Origin: Aphelenchoides besseyi
Lineage: Eukaryota; Nematoda; Chromadorea; Rhabditida; Aphelenchoididae
Assembly: GCA_024699855.1 (NCBI GenBank)
Contig: JAMPIQ010000001.1
Location: 10,478,001 to 10,542,000 of the forward strand
Direction: 5' to 3'
DNA: 64,000 nucleotides
Within the stretch, counting starts at the first letter, position 1, and each line of letters begins with the position of its first letter. Under the pieces are notes generated by a model. It was not told the DNA's origin, did no database searches, and saw only the letters and a program-made list of their open reading frames with translations. This document shows, piece after piece, positions 23,717 through 34,231 of this stretch. The position numbers and the translations under genes are program-made.

Positions 23717-24411
23717 AATAAACCTTTTCTCTCGACTATGATTCAGCGGTTGGAAAGCGGCGAAGTGGCCGTTGAGTACTCAGCTCCGCGAACTCGTCGA
23801 TGACTCACACTGAGTTTTGTAACCCTTTTACTGGTCAATTCGTACAGTTTTTGGTCAGCAAATCTTTGAGTCGAATATTTGAAGGTGACAAGTGAGTTTG
23901 TTGTCGACTGGACCGACAGTCAGCAATTTCAACGCGGTTTAACTTCAATGTGCTCTGGAAGTGAGTACCGAGTGGTTCCCATGCATTTTCGAGTGCACTT
24001 GTGGACCAAGCCGAAGTCGAGGGTAACGAGTTTTCACGTCACGCTCAGTTGCTTATCTTCGCTGTTTATCGCGGAAAGTCGCATTCCTGGGAAGTTCATT
24101 ACAAGGCCGCGTAAACGAACGAATCGGTTTCGGCAAGTTGGAGAGTTTTTTGCGTGAAAGTTCAAATCTCCACAAGTGATCTTCTTCGTCGTTGAACCGG
24201 ATTTTCAGTTTGAAATTTGCGGTTTTCCGCCCGTCGATTCGCTCCAATTAATCCGAAAACTTCGGGTTTCAATTCGGGTCTCAACTTTTGTGTCGGAGAC
24301 TCTTCTCGTCAACGTTTCAGAATACCGGCTGTACGTTTTCTCGTGTCCTTTCGACATTTTCGACGTCGAAACGTTTATTTCCAACAACAAAAAAAACTCA
24401 ACAAAAAACTT
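23717..24411. other. intergenic, convergent 3' ends
   Basis: Lies between the stops of RCC1L (+) and TRMT6 (-). Open frames here have no recognisable content. AATAAA for RCC1L directly follows its stop. Confidence 0.55.
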
Positions 24412-25706
24412 TCAGGGATCGAAAACACGAATCGCCGACAGAATGTAGCCACCTGGCACTTGCTGTTGCATCAACGGATGCGTTCGACGCTTTAGCACTT
24501 GGATTTCGCGGCAAAACGACTGGCGAATCTCCACGAAAACGCATCCGCGCTTCTCCAACCACTCGCGCGCCAAAACCACGTCCTGAAAACGGCGATTTGC
24601 GTGTGAAAACGTGGAACTCACCGCCGAGTTGGGCGAATAAACGACAAGATTTCCGGCTGATCGGACGGCGCGGAAAGTCTTCTCCAAAACCGAAACGGCA
24701 GACGCGTTTTTACACACGATTAGAAGCGAATCGAAGCGTCCGAAACCAGGCGTCCGCGCTTCTTCGAACCACGACAACGCTTCTTCTACTTTTTCCTGTA
24801 AATGTGGACGGTTTTCGAAAACGTAGGAATGTCGCTTACAGACTTCACTTCCTCATTCCCGAGCAATCGACCGACTGGCAGTGGGCGAAACGTGACGGAT
24901 ATCTGCAAAGGAAACTCGTGAGATTTCTGGCCAAAAAGTTCTTTTACGTCTTTTGGAAACTGTCGATTCCGATAACAAAGAATATGCGAAGCCGACGGGC
25001 CGTTGTGAAGCAGAACACAGGCGCCGAAACCACCCAATCGCTCAACAACGTGTGTCACGACAACACCAGAACTTTGATCGTAAACCAAGACCCGTGCGTT
25101 CGGCTTCACCGCCGCCATCTGCATCATCAGTGAGACGTGATCGTTTCTAAAGCGACGGGAAAGAACATTTGTCCAATCGCTTACCTGAGGAAACAAACTG
25201 TCTCGGGATTCCGCAGGTAGAAGTAGTCGGTTAACGTGCGTGTGGTTGGACGTTCGATTTGAATCAACGTCGTGGCCTTTTTGGCGCGTTTCAAGTCCAC
25301 TTTCCCGCGTACGAGTTGATGCTTCTGACCCTCTACCGGCTCTTCTTCTTCATCCAATACATTGAGACTCTTGAATTTTGCCAGCTCTGAAAGACAATGA
25401 AAAACGAAAAGAAACTTTGCACCCACCTTCGACCGGAATCTCAGGCTTCAGCCCACGATTCAGTACCTGATAGACGCCGTAGGGTTGTCCCAAAGCGGCG
25501 TCCACCTTAAAATTGAGATTCTCGACAGCGATCGTCACGTTTTTCTTCAGTCGCGTCAACGTGAAACGTTTGCCGTCCAATTTGCGTACGATCGCGTAGT
25601 CGCCTTCAGCGATGGTCTCTTGTGTCGCCGGAAGTGGAGAGGGTGGTGGAGTTGAAGTCGGTTGCACGTCGCCATTTGCGTCGATTTGCGCGTCGACTGT
25701 TTCCAT
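24412..25706 (-). CDS. TRMT6: tRNA m1A58 methyltransferase non-catalytic subunit (TRMT6/Gcd10)
   Basis: RNA-binding partner of TRMT61 in the nuclear complex that methylates adenine 58 of tRNAs. Five exons. The N-terminal half shows the Gcd10 pattern: AEGDYAIVRKLDGKRFTLTR, ALGQPYGVYQVLNRG, then RTLTDYFYLRNPETVCFLR. The C-terminal Rossmann-like half contains DHVSLMMQMAAVKPNARVLV, GACVLLHNGP, and ends with the diagnostic RTHPLMQQQVPGGYILSAIRV, which in TRMT6 replaces the catalytic features of TRMT61. The start at 25706 is the first in-frame ATG and is followed by a Pro/Thr-rich leader. Upstream lies a 2 kb gap before the next gene, on the other strand. Confidence 0.9.
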
Positions 25707-27695
25707 TGCGTCCGATTAAACAAAAACGTCGGGAACAATTTTTGTTTTTGGCGTTCACTTTTCTGCGAACTGCACCGCTTGCGCGGGTTTGAACGTCATT
25801 TCTGTGCGTGTGACCGGCGCCAATTTTTGGCATTTTCCTCTCCGCGTTTCTCGTTTTCTCTCGTTCAGTCAACTTTGTGCCGTTTGCGAAATCCGCTTTT
25901 TCCTGATGCGGATCATCACTGGTTGTGCGCGTTTGATGGTCATTTTCGCGCACACTTTGTACGTTTCACTCACGTTCGAAATCGTCGACAAGTTTTTCGG
26001 CGAGCGCGAATTTTTGTAAATCGCAGTGGAATCACGTGATTGAGTTTAAAATCGAATTTTTCATTGCAATTTTCTTTTCTGTGTGTTCAGCCGTCGACTT
26101 CAATTAGTTCATGTTCAACTTTTCGGCGCAAAACGTTTTCACTTGCGTTTCAGACTCCGCGTTTCGATGAACAACGAGAATGCGCAGTTCGAACGAACGT
26201 TCTTGTGGGCGTCTTTTTGGACTGATCGGATTTGTTTTGTTTGATTAGTTGGCGGCCAGAAGGGAAAGGAAAGTTCTTTGCGGTCACTCGCAAGAATCGC
26301 AATCGATTTTCCATCATGCGCTCTCTCCTCCAACCAGTTTTCGCGCTTCTTTACGAAACTTTGTCGTAAAAATTGACTTCGAGATCGCAACTAATTCCCA
26401 GAAGAGATTTTCACTCACGTCTCAAAGACCACAAAAGAAGTGTTTTTTCCTCAATTTTTACGCCAATTAATGAGCCATGTTACGCGCGTCGTAAAAGCGC
26501 AGTCGCGTTTCTTTTGTTTTTTTTTGAAGTCACGAGTTTTTAGCTCACGATTTTTGATGACTCATTTTCAATCGTGATCTTCGATTGCTCTTCGTTAATC
26601 CAACGGGAGAAGACCACAGTGTTTAGAGGAATCGGAACGTTTGTTCATTTTAAATCGATTAGTTTGCTCGTGATTTCGCTTCTTCAACACATTTGCTTGA
26701 TTTATGTTCTTCCCATAAGCTCGTGATGAGGGTGTAAAGTGGCTCGTGATCGATTGGAAAGTATTTTTGGGTTTTCGCGCGTCGTCCTTCAATTTTTCCC
26801 CAAACTGACCACAAGGTCGGCAGTCTTGATTCCACGCAATTGATTCGATGGCGACCTTCAGCCAAAAAACGTCTCCAAAATTTCAGTTCGTCTTCAAGTG
26901 GCGTTTCGAATTCCGGTGGTTTAAAATGCGCAAGTTGATCAAAAAAGATTTGCGTTGTTTGACGTCAACACTACTTTCCAGACGTTCGACGCAAACGACG
27001 GTAATCATTTTTGGTGCGTTCACTCTTTTTTCGAGTGATCAAAAACCACGTTTTTATGTTTGTTTTCAATTTAGAGGATCAATGGACAAAAAAGTTTGTC
27101 GCGTGTTGGACGCGAGAAACAGACGGCAAAAAAGCGCCTTCTTAATCTTCAGACCGACGTGTGCCAAAAGAGAATCCGAAAAAGACTCCACGCCCTTTTA
27201 TACTCTTCGGGCGGTTCAGTCAATCACGCGCGTTTCTAACGGGCCGGGAGTTAAAGTCGTCCGATCGAAGTTTTTGGGTTTTCGAAGAAAAATTTTCACT
27301 TCCGCTCGACGCAGTTTCTCTGATCGTCGACTCTTCCGGGTCTTCGGAGGTTTTTGCCAACTTTTTTGCGTCGTCCACGTTTTTCCTCCTCTTCTTCGCC
27401 ACTCCCCTCTTTCCCCTCTTCACCTCTTCAGCGCCTACGTTTTTGTACGAATTTTACGCTGAAACCAAAAATTGAGGTCGTTTTTGGCGCGATCTTGCGG
27501 TTGACACATTTATTTTGCGCTGAAAGGAATCGCCGTTCTTTTTTGTCCGTAAAATTCCTTTATGTTTTCGTCGCGTTTCCATGGTTTCCAATTCGCGACG
27601 TGTGGGTGGAAACAAGTGGGTGTTGGCTGCCGGGTTCGTAGTTGAACCATGTGTCCACTTCATTCCTGTGCTCAACTCGGTTGTTTAGAGATTAA
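25707..27695. other. 2 kb divergent upstream region
   Basis: Shared upstream region of TRMT6 (-) and SH3BP5 (+). GC-rich and AT-rich stretches alternate, with many T-runs. No exon that I can tie to either gene, although a non-coding 5' exon of the SH3BP5 gene could lie here. Confidence 0.5.
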
Positions 27696-29071
27696 ATGAA
27701 CGGCGCTCATGCCGTCGTTCATCAGCCGTCGCAGATCGATCCAACCGCTCTTCTGCACCGCGAAGAACCGAAAACTCGAGAGCGTAAAAGCTCGTCGGAG
27801 AACGGAATTCACTACGTAGACGACGAAGAAGGAGTTGAATTTCAGTTGGATGCACGTCATCTGAATCGTGTGCACGAGGAGCTGGAAAAACTGAACATTG
27901 CGACTGATGTCATCAACAAATTAGAGTTGCAATTGGGTAAATTCTATAGTTCTCTGGGATAATTCGTGCATTTGCTTTAGATCATGCACGAGAGAAGTTT
28001 CGGCAAATTCATTCCGAATGGTCGAAACGTTCCGAAGAGATCAAGAAGAAGTACGACACGTCCATCAAAAAGTCTCGACCATACTACGAAGCCATGACTG
28101 AAGAGAAGAAGTTACGGGAAGAAGCTCAGATCGCCGCACAACGCTTCGAACGTGCCAATTCGATGCTTCAGGTTGCCAAACAACAAGTCAAATTGACTCA
28201 AGACTCACTGACTCGCCAAAAAGTGATTGAACCCGAATGTCTCGAGGTTTTGAATCATCACGTGCAGCGTGTAAACGAAGCCGAAAAAGAACGTTACGAC
28301 GCGGAAGAAGGTAATCAATGCGTTTTGCTTTCTTTTCACTGTTTTTTAGCTCATCGTTTGTTGTCGTTGCGACTGATCGAGTGCACGCAGAAAGTCACGC
28401 AAACGGCCAAAGACAACTCACGAGCCATCAAGAAGACCCGCCATTACTTCGATTTGCAATTGGAAAATCGCAAACGTTTGGACGCGCAAAAGCAAATGAT
28501 TTCGCGGTTGGAAGCGGAGGTTAAACAGAAGAAACGCGACTACACGAGTTCGCTGCGCAATTTGGAGCAAATTTCCGATTCAATTCACGAGGAACGATCG
28601 GTGAGTTTTTGAGTTTGTTGCCTCTTTTACTTCTCTTCAGTTGACGAGTACAAAGAACTCGGCACGTAGTCCCGACTCGACGCGAAAATCCGTTTCCGCG
28701 ATTGGTCTTTCGGATTTGGATGATGAGCTGAAGCGAACGGCCGAAACTCAATCGATGGCATCGTCCTCTTCGGGTGGAATTTCCATTTCGATGCGAGATT
28801 CTATGGTAAGCAATAAACGTAAGAAGTTCATTTATATCTCTTTTTTCAGATTGCTGACGCGTTTTTGTTCGACGACGATTTCAATTCGCACTGTCGATCT
28901 AACTCGGAGCTTTCGACTGATCAGCCCAACGGTGTGATTCTCTTGGCTCAACGGCTTGAAACCGATGGAGCGAAGAGGAGCGAAGACGACTTCTTCTACC
29001 ACACAAAGCCCGAAGGAATTCTCCCGACGGCCGTCAATCCCGCAGCTTCAGCGCCGATTCTGACTTCCTAA
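27696..29071 (+). CDS. SH3BP5: SH3BP5/REI-type RAB11 exchange factor
   Basis: Coiled-coil protein of the SH3BP5 family; the C. elegans members REI-1/REI-2 and human SH3BP5 activate RAB-11. The ATG at 27696 follows TTGTTTAG by seven bases, a likely trans-splice site. The conserved part runs LEKLNIATDVINKLELQLG, DHAREKFRQIHSEWSK, KKSRPYYEAMTEEKKLREEA, RFERANSMLQVAKQQVKL, VLNHHVQRVNEAEKERYDAE, AIKKTRHYFDLQLENRKRL, and RNLEQISDSIHEERS, matching the family order of helices throughout. The C-terminal third is Ser-rich and variable. Five exons, all phases consistent. AATAAA at 29194-29199. Confidence 0.92.
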
Positions 29072-29917
29072 AAGTTTGCTCAATTAGTTAGCATGTGTTC
29101 CCAGTGTCTCTACTTACTTCTAATCGACCACCTCGTTTGCATTTTCTTGTTTTTCGTTTTTCTACGGGTTTCCAAAACAGAAGATTAGAAACAAATAAAT
29201 ACTTTCAACGTTTCAAGCAATTTCAACAACCCAAATATATTCGTTGAGCTCAAAACAAGTGAGTCAGGTGGACGAAAAGATCGCAAACACAAGCGATGAG
29301 TCAGAAGCAAACAACTTTGTTTGTTTTGAGCCCCAATCTACGGGGTTTTGTTCGCAGCTTTGCGAGAACAAAGAGATCAGTTTGCTGCTTGGAATCAGTT
29401 TCAAGTCCAAAGGTCGATCAATCACCCAAATTTTCGTGTTCGAACCGAGAATCATTTACTAAAAAAGTTGCTTTCAATTCGACCTTCAAAGAAACAAGTG
29501 TGTGAATTCCATTTACTGCATCTGAACGTGACCGATGACTTCGCACAACGAAGATTTAATATTCACAACCAAAATGATTCACCAACGCTTATCCACAACG
29601 TTCCCATCGACAAACGTTTTCTTGTGAATGAACAATTACTAGTGAGAAAGAATTGATAGAATACTCAGTAGAACGTGTCTTCTTAATCCGAAACAGTTCA
29701 GACGTCCGAGTGGGAAAGTTTTCGTGGCGAACTGCGTCAGTGGAATCGTGACTGTGCAGTTAATCTCACTGACGATGTAATCCATAGATTGTTCAGCAAA
29801 TTTGGATTCCTTTCAACAATCAATTCGTTGTCCTGAGTCGGTTGTCACGAATAAAAACGTGGCGCGGATTTGCAGCTGTGGTTTTGAGAAAGCAAACAAA
29901 AACGTTTTCTGTTACAG
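29072..29917. other. intergenic, no gene seen
   Basis: 3' flank of SH3BP5 (poly(A) signal at 29194) and upstream of the exchanger gene. Short open frames only. Confidence 0.55.
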
Positions 29918-32248
29918 ATGGGTTTCTCGATGGTTCTCAGCGTTTTTTTGATGCTAAGTTCTGTTGCGGCATTCACATCTCGCTATTATGCCACGGATAC
30001 GAATCAGTTGGAGGTGGCAACCGAAAAAGTTGGTTCAAATCACAGAGTTTTGTTTCAATCTTCGTTTTAGCGGGCTCAACGACGTCATGAAATGGATTCG
30101 CTGATTATGCTCGTTTTCAGCGGTCTCTTCGTCCTGATCGTTCTTACTTCCTGGTTCTTTAAACACCATAGACTTCGTTTCATTCACGAAACAGGACTCA
30201 CATTGACCTACGGGCTACTTTTGGGTTTAGTTCTACGTTACACGAACTTCGGAACCATCGAATCGAAGGTTTTTGAAGTGAACGCGCAAAATGGTTCCAC
30301 AATCTTCGTGCCTCCGGACTATCTACGGCTCAATGGTTTGTGGAGATGTTAAAATAAAAAGTATTTTGATTTCAGTGAGCAAACCGAACACGAATGTTAC
30401 CATTCATTTTCACTATGAGATGGTCGAGGGCTACTACTCGGATACAAACGACAATGAGACACACATGGACCGAAAAACCGTCTTCTCACCGGAAGTCTTC
30501 TTTAACATTCTGTTGCCACCGGTTATCTTCAACGCGGGGTACTCGTTGAAAAAGGTTCATTTCTTTCAATGCAACTAATGATTTTCGAGTTTCCAGCGTC
30601 ACTTCTTTCGAAACATCGGCAGCATCATGGCTTTCGTTTTCATTGGTTCCACACTCTCCAGTTTGTTCGTCAGGTTTGTTGTTTTCGGAATGCACTCATC
30701 AATTCGTTTAGCATCATCATGTACGTTCTCTGTGCTGTTTTTCGTTTAGGTTTCGGTTTCTCCGAACTTTTGTTCTTCGGCGCTTTGATTTCGGCCACAG
30801 ATCCCGGTTTGCTTTTCCTAGAATTCAATTCAGCAGTTTGTTTTTTTGCAGTTACTGTTCTGGCAGTTTTCTCAGAGATGCACGTTGACAGCGAACTCTA
30901 TGCGTTGGTTTTCGGTGAAAGTGCGTTGAACGATGCGGTGGCGATTGTTCTTGCCGGGTGAGTTCGTTTGTTCGTCGATTTCGGTTGATACTCGTGGTTT
31001 AGAATCGTGGAAAGCTACTCGACATCGTCGATTGCTTTCACTTTCATGGAAATTCCGTTTGCAGCTTTGGACTTCGGTTACGTTTTTTGCGGTGAGAGAT
31101 CGGAACGATTCGATTTCATATCTGCGGTCTTTAGGTTCCTTTTTCCTCGGCAGTGTAATTGGTTGTACAAATGCGTTGATCACAAAGTTCACACAAATCT
31201 GCGAGTTTCCGTTGCTCGAAAGTGCACTCTTTATCCTCCTCTCGTACATCTCGTTCTTGTTGGCCGAAGTTATGGGTCTCACTGGCATTGTTGCAGTCTT
31301 GTTCTGTGGTATTTGTCAAGCTCACTACACGTTCAATAACTTAAGCGCCGAGTCACAAATGCGCACAAAACAGTTTTTTGAAGTCATTTCGTTCCTTTCC
31401 GAAAGTTTCATCTTCTTGTATATTGGAGTCAGTTTGCCGACTGGAAGAGCCGATTGGTCGATTTTGTTCTTCGTTGCTGCGGTGGTGAGTTCGGTTTTTG
31501 TGGTTCAATGGATATTCGAGGACTTCAGATTGCAATCAACGCGGCTCGAGCACTTTTTGTTTATCCTCTCTGCGCACTTCTAAACATCAAACGTCGACCA
31601 CCGATTCCGAAAAATCATCAGCATATGCTCGTCTTTGCGGGTCTACGTGGTGCAGTTCCTTTTGCGTTGGCCTCACGCAACACCGCAACTTCCCATCGAC
31701 AGATAATGCAGTCGACAACTTCGTTGATCGTTTTGCTGACCGTTTTGGTCAATGGCGGTTTAGCCAATTGGATGATTGAAAGATTGGGAATCAAGTGAGC
31801 AGAAAGCTTTTGATGTATGAAATCGTCTTTAGACATGGCACCGCAACCACACCGTTAGAATCGGAATACGAATCGGACGGCGATCACGTTCAGCAATCAC
31901 GTCGCAATGTAAGCGGACAGAATCCGTGGGACAAAGCGTTTCTACCGCGTCGTTGGTACAACTTTGATGCTGCGTGAGTTCTTAAGTCGCTGCAATCAAC
32001 AGTTTCATTGCAGATTCATGAAACCACTACTCACTCATTCAAATCCCACTCTCTGCGAAACGTTGCCCGGGTTTTGTCAACCCGTTGCTCGAATGTTAAC
32101 TACTCAACGTCAACTAGAAAATGTAGAGCAATCCGAACTTCTAAACGGGGATCAGGCGGGAGAGCGGTGTTAACTAACAAAACGCACAGTTCCCAAACTA
32201 ATTTACTAACCCTCTGATTTCAGTCCACAAGTCGCCACTACCACGTGA
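29918..32248 (+). CDS. nhx-5: endosomal Na+/H+ exchanger, NHE6/7/9 type
   Basis: Multi-pass cation/proton antiporter of the organellar SLC9A6/7/9 branch, which includes C. elegans NHX-5 and sets endosomal pH. The ATG at 29918 directly follows TTACAG. About eleven short exons. Landmarks: [63 protein letters not shown] (restored by splicing), [52 protein letters not shown]. The tail [20 protein letters not shown] is specific to NHE6/7/9. The catalytic acidic pair region and GLRG are intact. If the last intron (GTGTTA donor) is used the stop is at 32246; if not, it is at 32171. Confidence 0.92.
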
Positions 32249-32584
32249 ATCAGCCACGGTCCCTGCAAATGGACGTTGTAGCTCCCGAACAAGACGACAA
32301 GCAATCACCTTTGTGAATACTTTTAATTTTTCTTGAGTTTAATGCACGTTTGCTGTGATTACAAATCTCTTATTAATCTGGTCGGTGGATTTTGAGCTTT
32401 AGACCCGTGAACACTAATCATCAGGCAGCCGGTTATCAACCCGATTTCTAGTCCGCAGCTTAAAACATTCCAAATTTCTCTCCGTCCTTTCGAAGCAGCT
32501 GATTTTTCGTTGTAAATTTTCGTGCCAAATAAATCAATTTTATTTCAACGTTTATCGAATCCTAACAAATTGAACAGGAAAGTT
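32249..32584. other. intergenic, convergent 3' ends
   Basis: Between the exchanger (+) and the IF1 gene (-). No further gene seen. Confidence 0.6.
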
Positions 32585-33015
32585 TTAGTGGTTCTTGTGA
32601 TGACTTTGCTCTTCGGCCTCCAACTCCTGGATTCGCTTTTTGTGGCGTTCAATCAACTCGGCGTGGTTCTTGGCCTGATTCTCGTGGTGTTCGACTTCAC
32701 GTTTTAACTGATCCTAAACAATAGAAAGAATGAAAACGCTCAGCAAAACGATCACCAACCTTCAGAGCTTTGAATTGAGCGGCTTGCAGTTTGCGGAAGT
32801 ACTCTTCTTCGCGAGCTGCTTCCATCTTTCCGAACGCACCTCCGGCTTCTGAAAACGGAACCTTAGAACCCGGTGCTTGTCGCGCAATTACCGCGAATCG
32901 AACCAGCGCTTTTGTGGTCGTTGACCAATAGACGACGACTGAAAACAAACCGCTGAAGCACAGCAGACCTTCGAAACTACCTGGTCGAGAAGCCACGAAC
33001 GATGAGACGATTCAT
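32585..33015 (-). CDS. mai-2: mitochondrial ATP synthase inhibitor IF1
   Basis: Small matrix protein that inhibits reverse ATP hydrolysis by F1Fo-ATP synthase; C. elegans orthologues are MAI-1/MAI-2. Four exons give 99 residues. The presequence is MNRLIVRGFST. The inhibitory segment is AGGAFGKMEAAREEEYFRKL, close to identical to the family, and the C-terminal coiled coil is rich in histidine and charged residues (KREVEHHENQAKNHAELIER), as expected for pH-controlled dimer/tetramer change. Correct frame requires splicing GSIR directly to EAGGAFG. It starts 176 bases from the RMD-1 gene on the other strand, suggesting one bidirectional promoter. Confidence 0.93.
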
Positions 33016-33190
33016 TGGTGAAGGTAAGGACGATTTCTGAAATCAAAAACGCGTAAACAGCCGAACAACAAATGGGAAAGCAAGCGAACTCAACGGACCG
33101 ACCGGCCGAAAAGCACGAGACAAAACACGAACTTACCCACGAATCGATTCGCGTTCTTCGTCTCAAAGTTGCCGTGGACCTCCTTCATGA

Positions 33191-34133
33191 ATGTCAACTG
33201 AAAGTTTCATGCAGAAAAGAAATCAAACTCATTCCGGTCGGGAACAAAACGAAAAACTGTTGGTCGCTCTGAACGAAATGTCGAGCGAATTGGAAAAGCT
33301 GTTGCGCGATGTTGATAACTTGATCGACGATTACAACGGCGAAGAAGCACACTCACTTCTTCTTCAGGTTCGTCCACTGAAGTGAAGTCGTCGATTTTCT
33401 CGGGGATTTCAGAATTTCGGTTGGACCGCCGAAGATCCGAAAGTGGTCGAACGATTTGCGAAATGTTTTTACATTTTGGCCAATTGCGAATACGATCAAC
33501 AGAAACGTGCGGAACTGTTGGCAAAAGGACGTGACTTTGCGGTTCGTGGTTTGGCCACGGAGCCCGAAAACTTCGAACTTCTCAAATATGCTGCTGCGTT
33601 GACGGGCGTTTTAGCCGAACAGTCCGAGGAGACACGTGATCGAATCAATTTGGGTCACGAGTTCAAGAACTATTTGGACAAAGCTCTGACTATCGAACCG
33701 AACGACCATATGCTTCTGCACATGCGCGGTCGTTTTCATTACCATATCGCCGGAATTGGAATTCTCGAGCGCGGTGTTGCGGCGCTTTTCTTTCGCACGA
33801 TTCCGAGTGCCACTTACGAGGACGCGTTACGTGACTTCTTGGCGATGGAGGAACAAACTCAAGAAACGGAAAGTGCGGTGGACAATCTTCTGTACATCGG
33901 CAAATGCTACAAACAAATGGGTCAGAAGGAAAAGGCAATCGAGTATTTGAGCAAATTGAGTTCTATCCTTCTGTTGTTTATGGAATCACATCTGATTTCA
34001 GATCGCAAACGGAATTCCAATCGACTCAATGGACGCCGAACACATGTCTGAGGCTCGTGATCTTCTTCTCGATCTTGACCCAAGTTTCCAGTTCGACGAC
34101 GAAGAGGAAAGCAGCGAAGCCATTACTCAATAG
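33191..34133 (+). CDS. rmd-1: regulator of microtubule dynamics (RMD-1/RMDN), with a frame break
   Basis: TPR-like helical protein of the RMDN family that binds microtubules (C. elegans RMD-1). The ATG at 33191 leads a coiled coil (LNEMSSELEKLLRDVDNLID), then the family core NFGWTAEDPKVVERFAKC, AKGRDFAVRGLATEPENFEL, LTGVLAEQSEETRDRI, LDKALTIEPNDHMLLHMRGR, YIGKCYKQMGQKEKAIEYL. The last exon is plainly coding (IDSMDAEHMSEARDLLLDLD, stop 34131), but the GT-AG intron 33960-34001 joins it one base out of frame. Either one base is wrong or an unusual splice is used. AATAAA at 34164-34169. Confidence 0.85.
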
Positions 34134-34231
34134 TTAGCTTTGTGTTAAACGAAAATTAGTTGAAATAAATCACGTTAGCTTTAAATACTCAAGATTGTAA
34201 AAGTTTATTAACGATCTTCAATTCACGTGTT

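Noticed and set aside
24288..25133. 281-codon plus-strand frame
   Set aside because: Lies antisense to TRMT6, whose reading is confirmed by family motifs and splice phases. A shadow frame.
26848..27462. 204-codon open frame upstream of SH3BP5
   Set aside because: Low-complexity F/R/S-rich translation without domain. T-rich non-coding sequence explains it.
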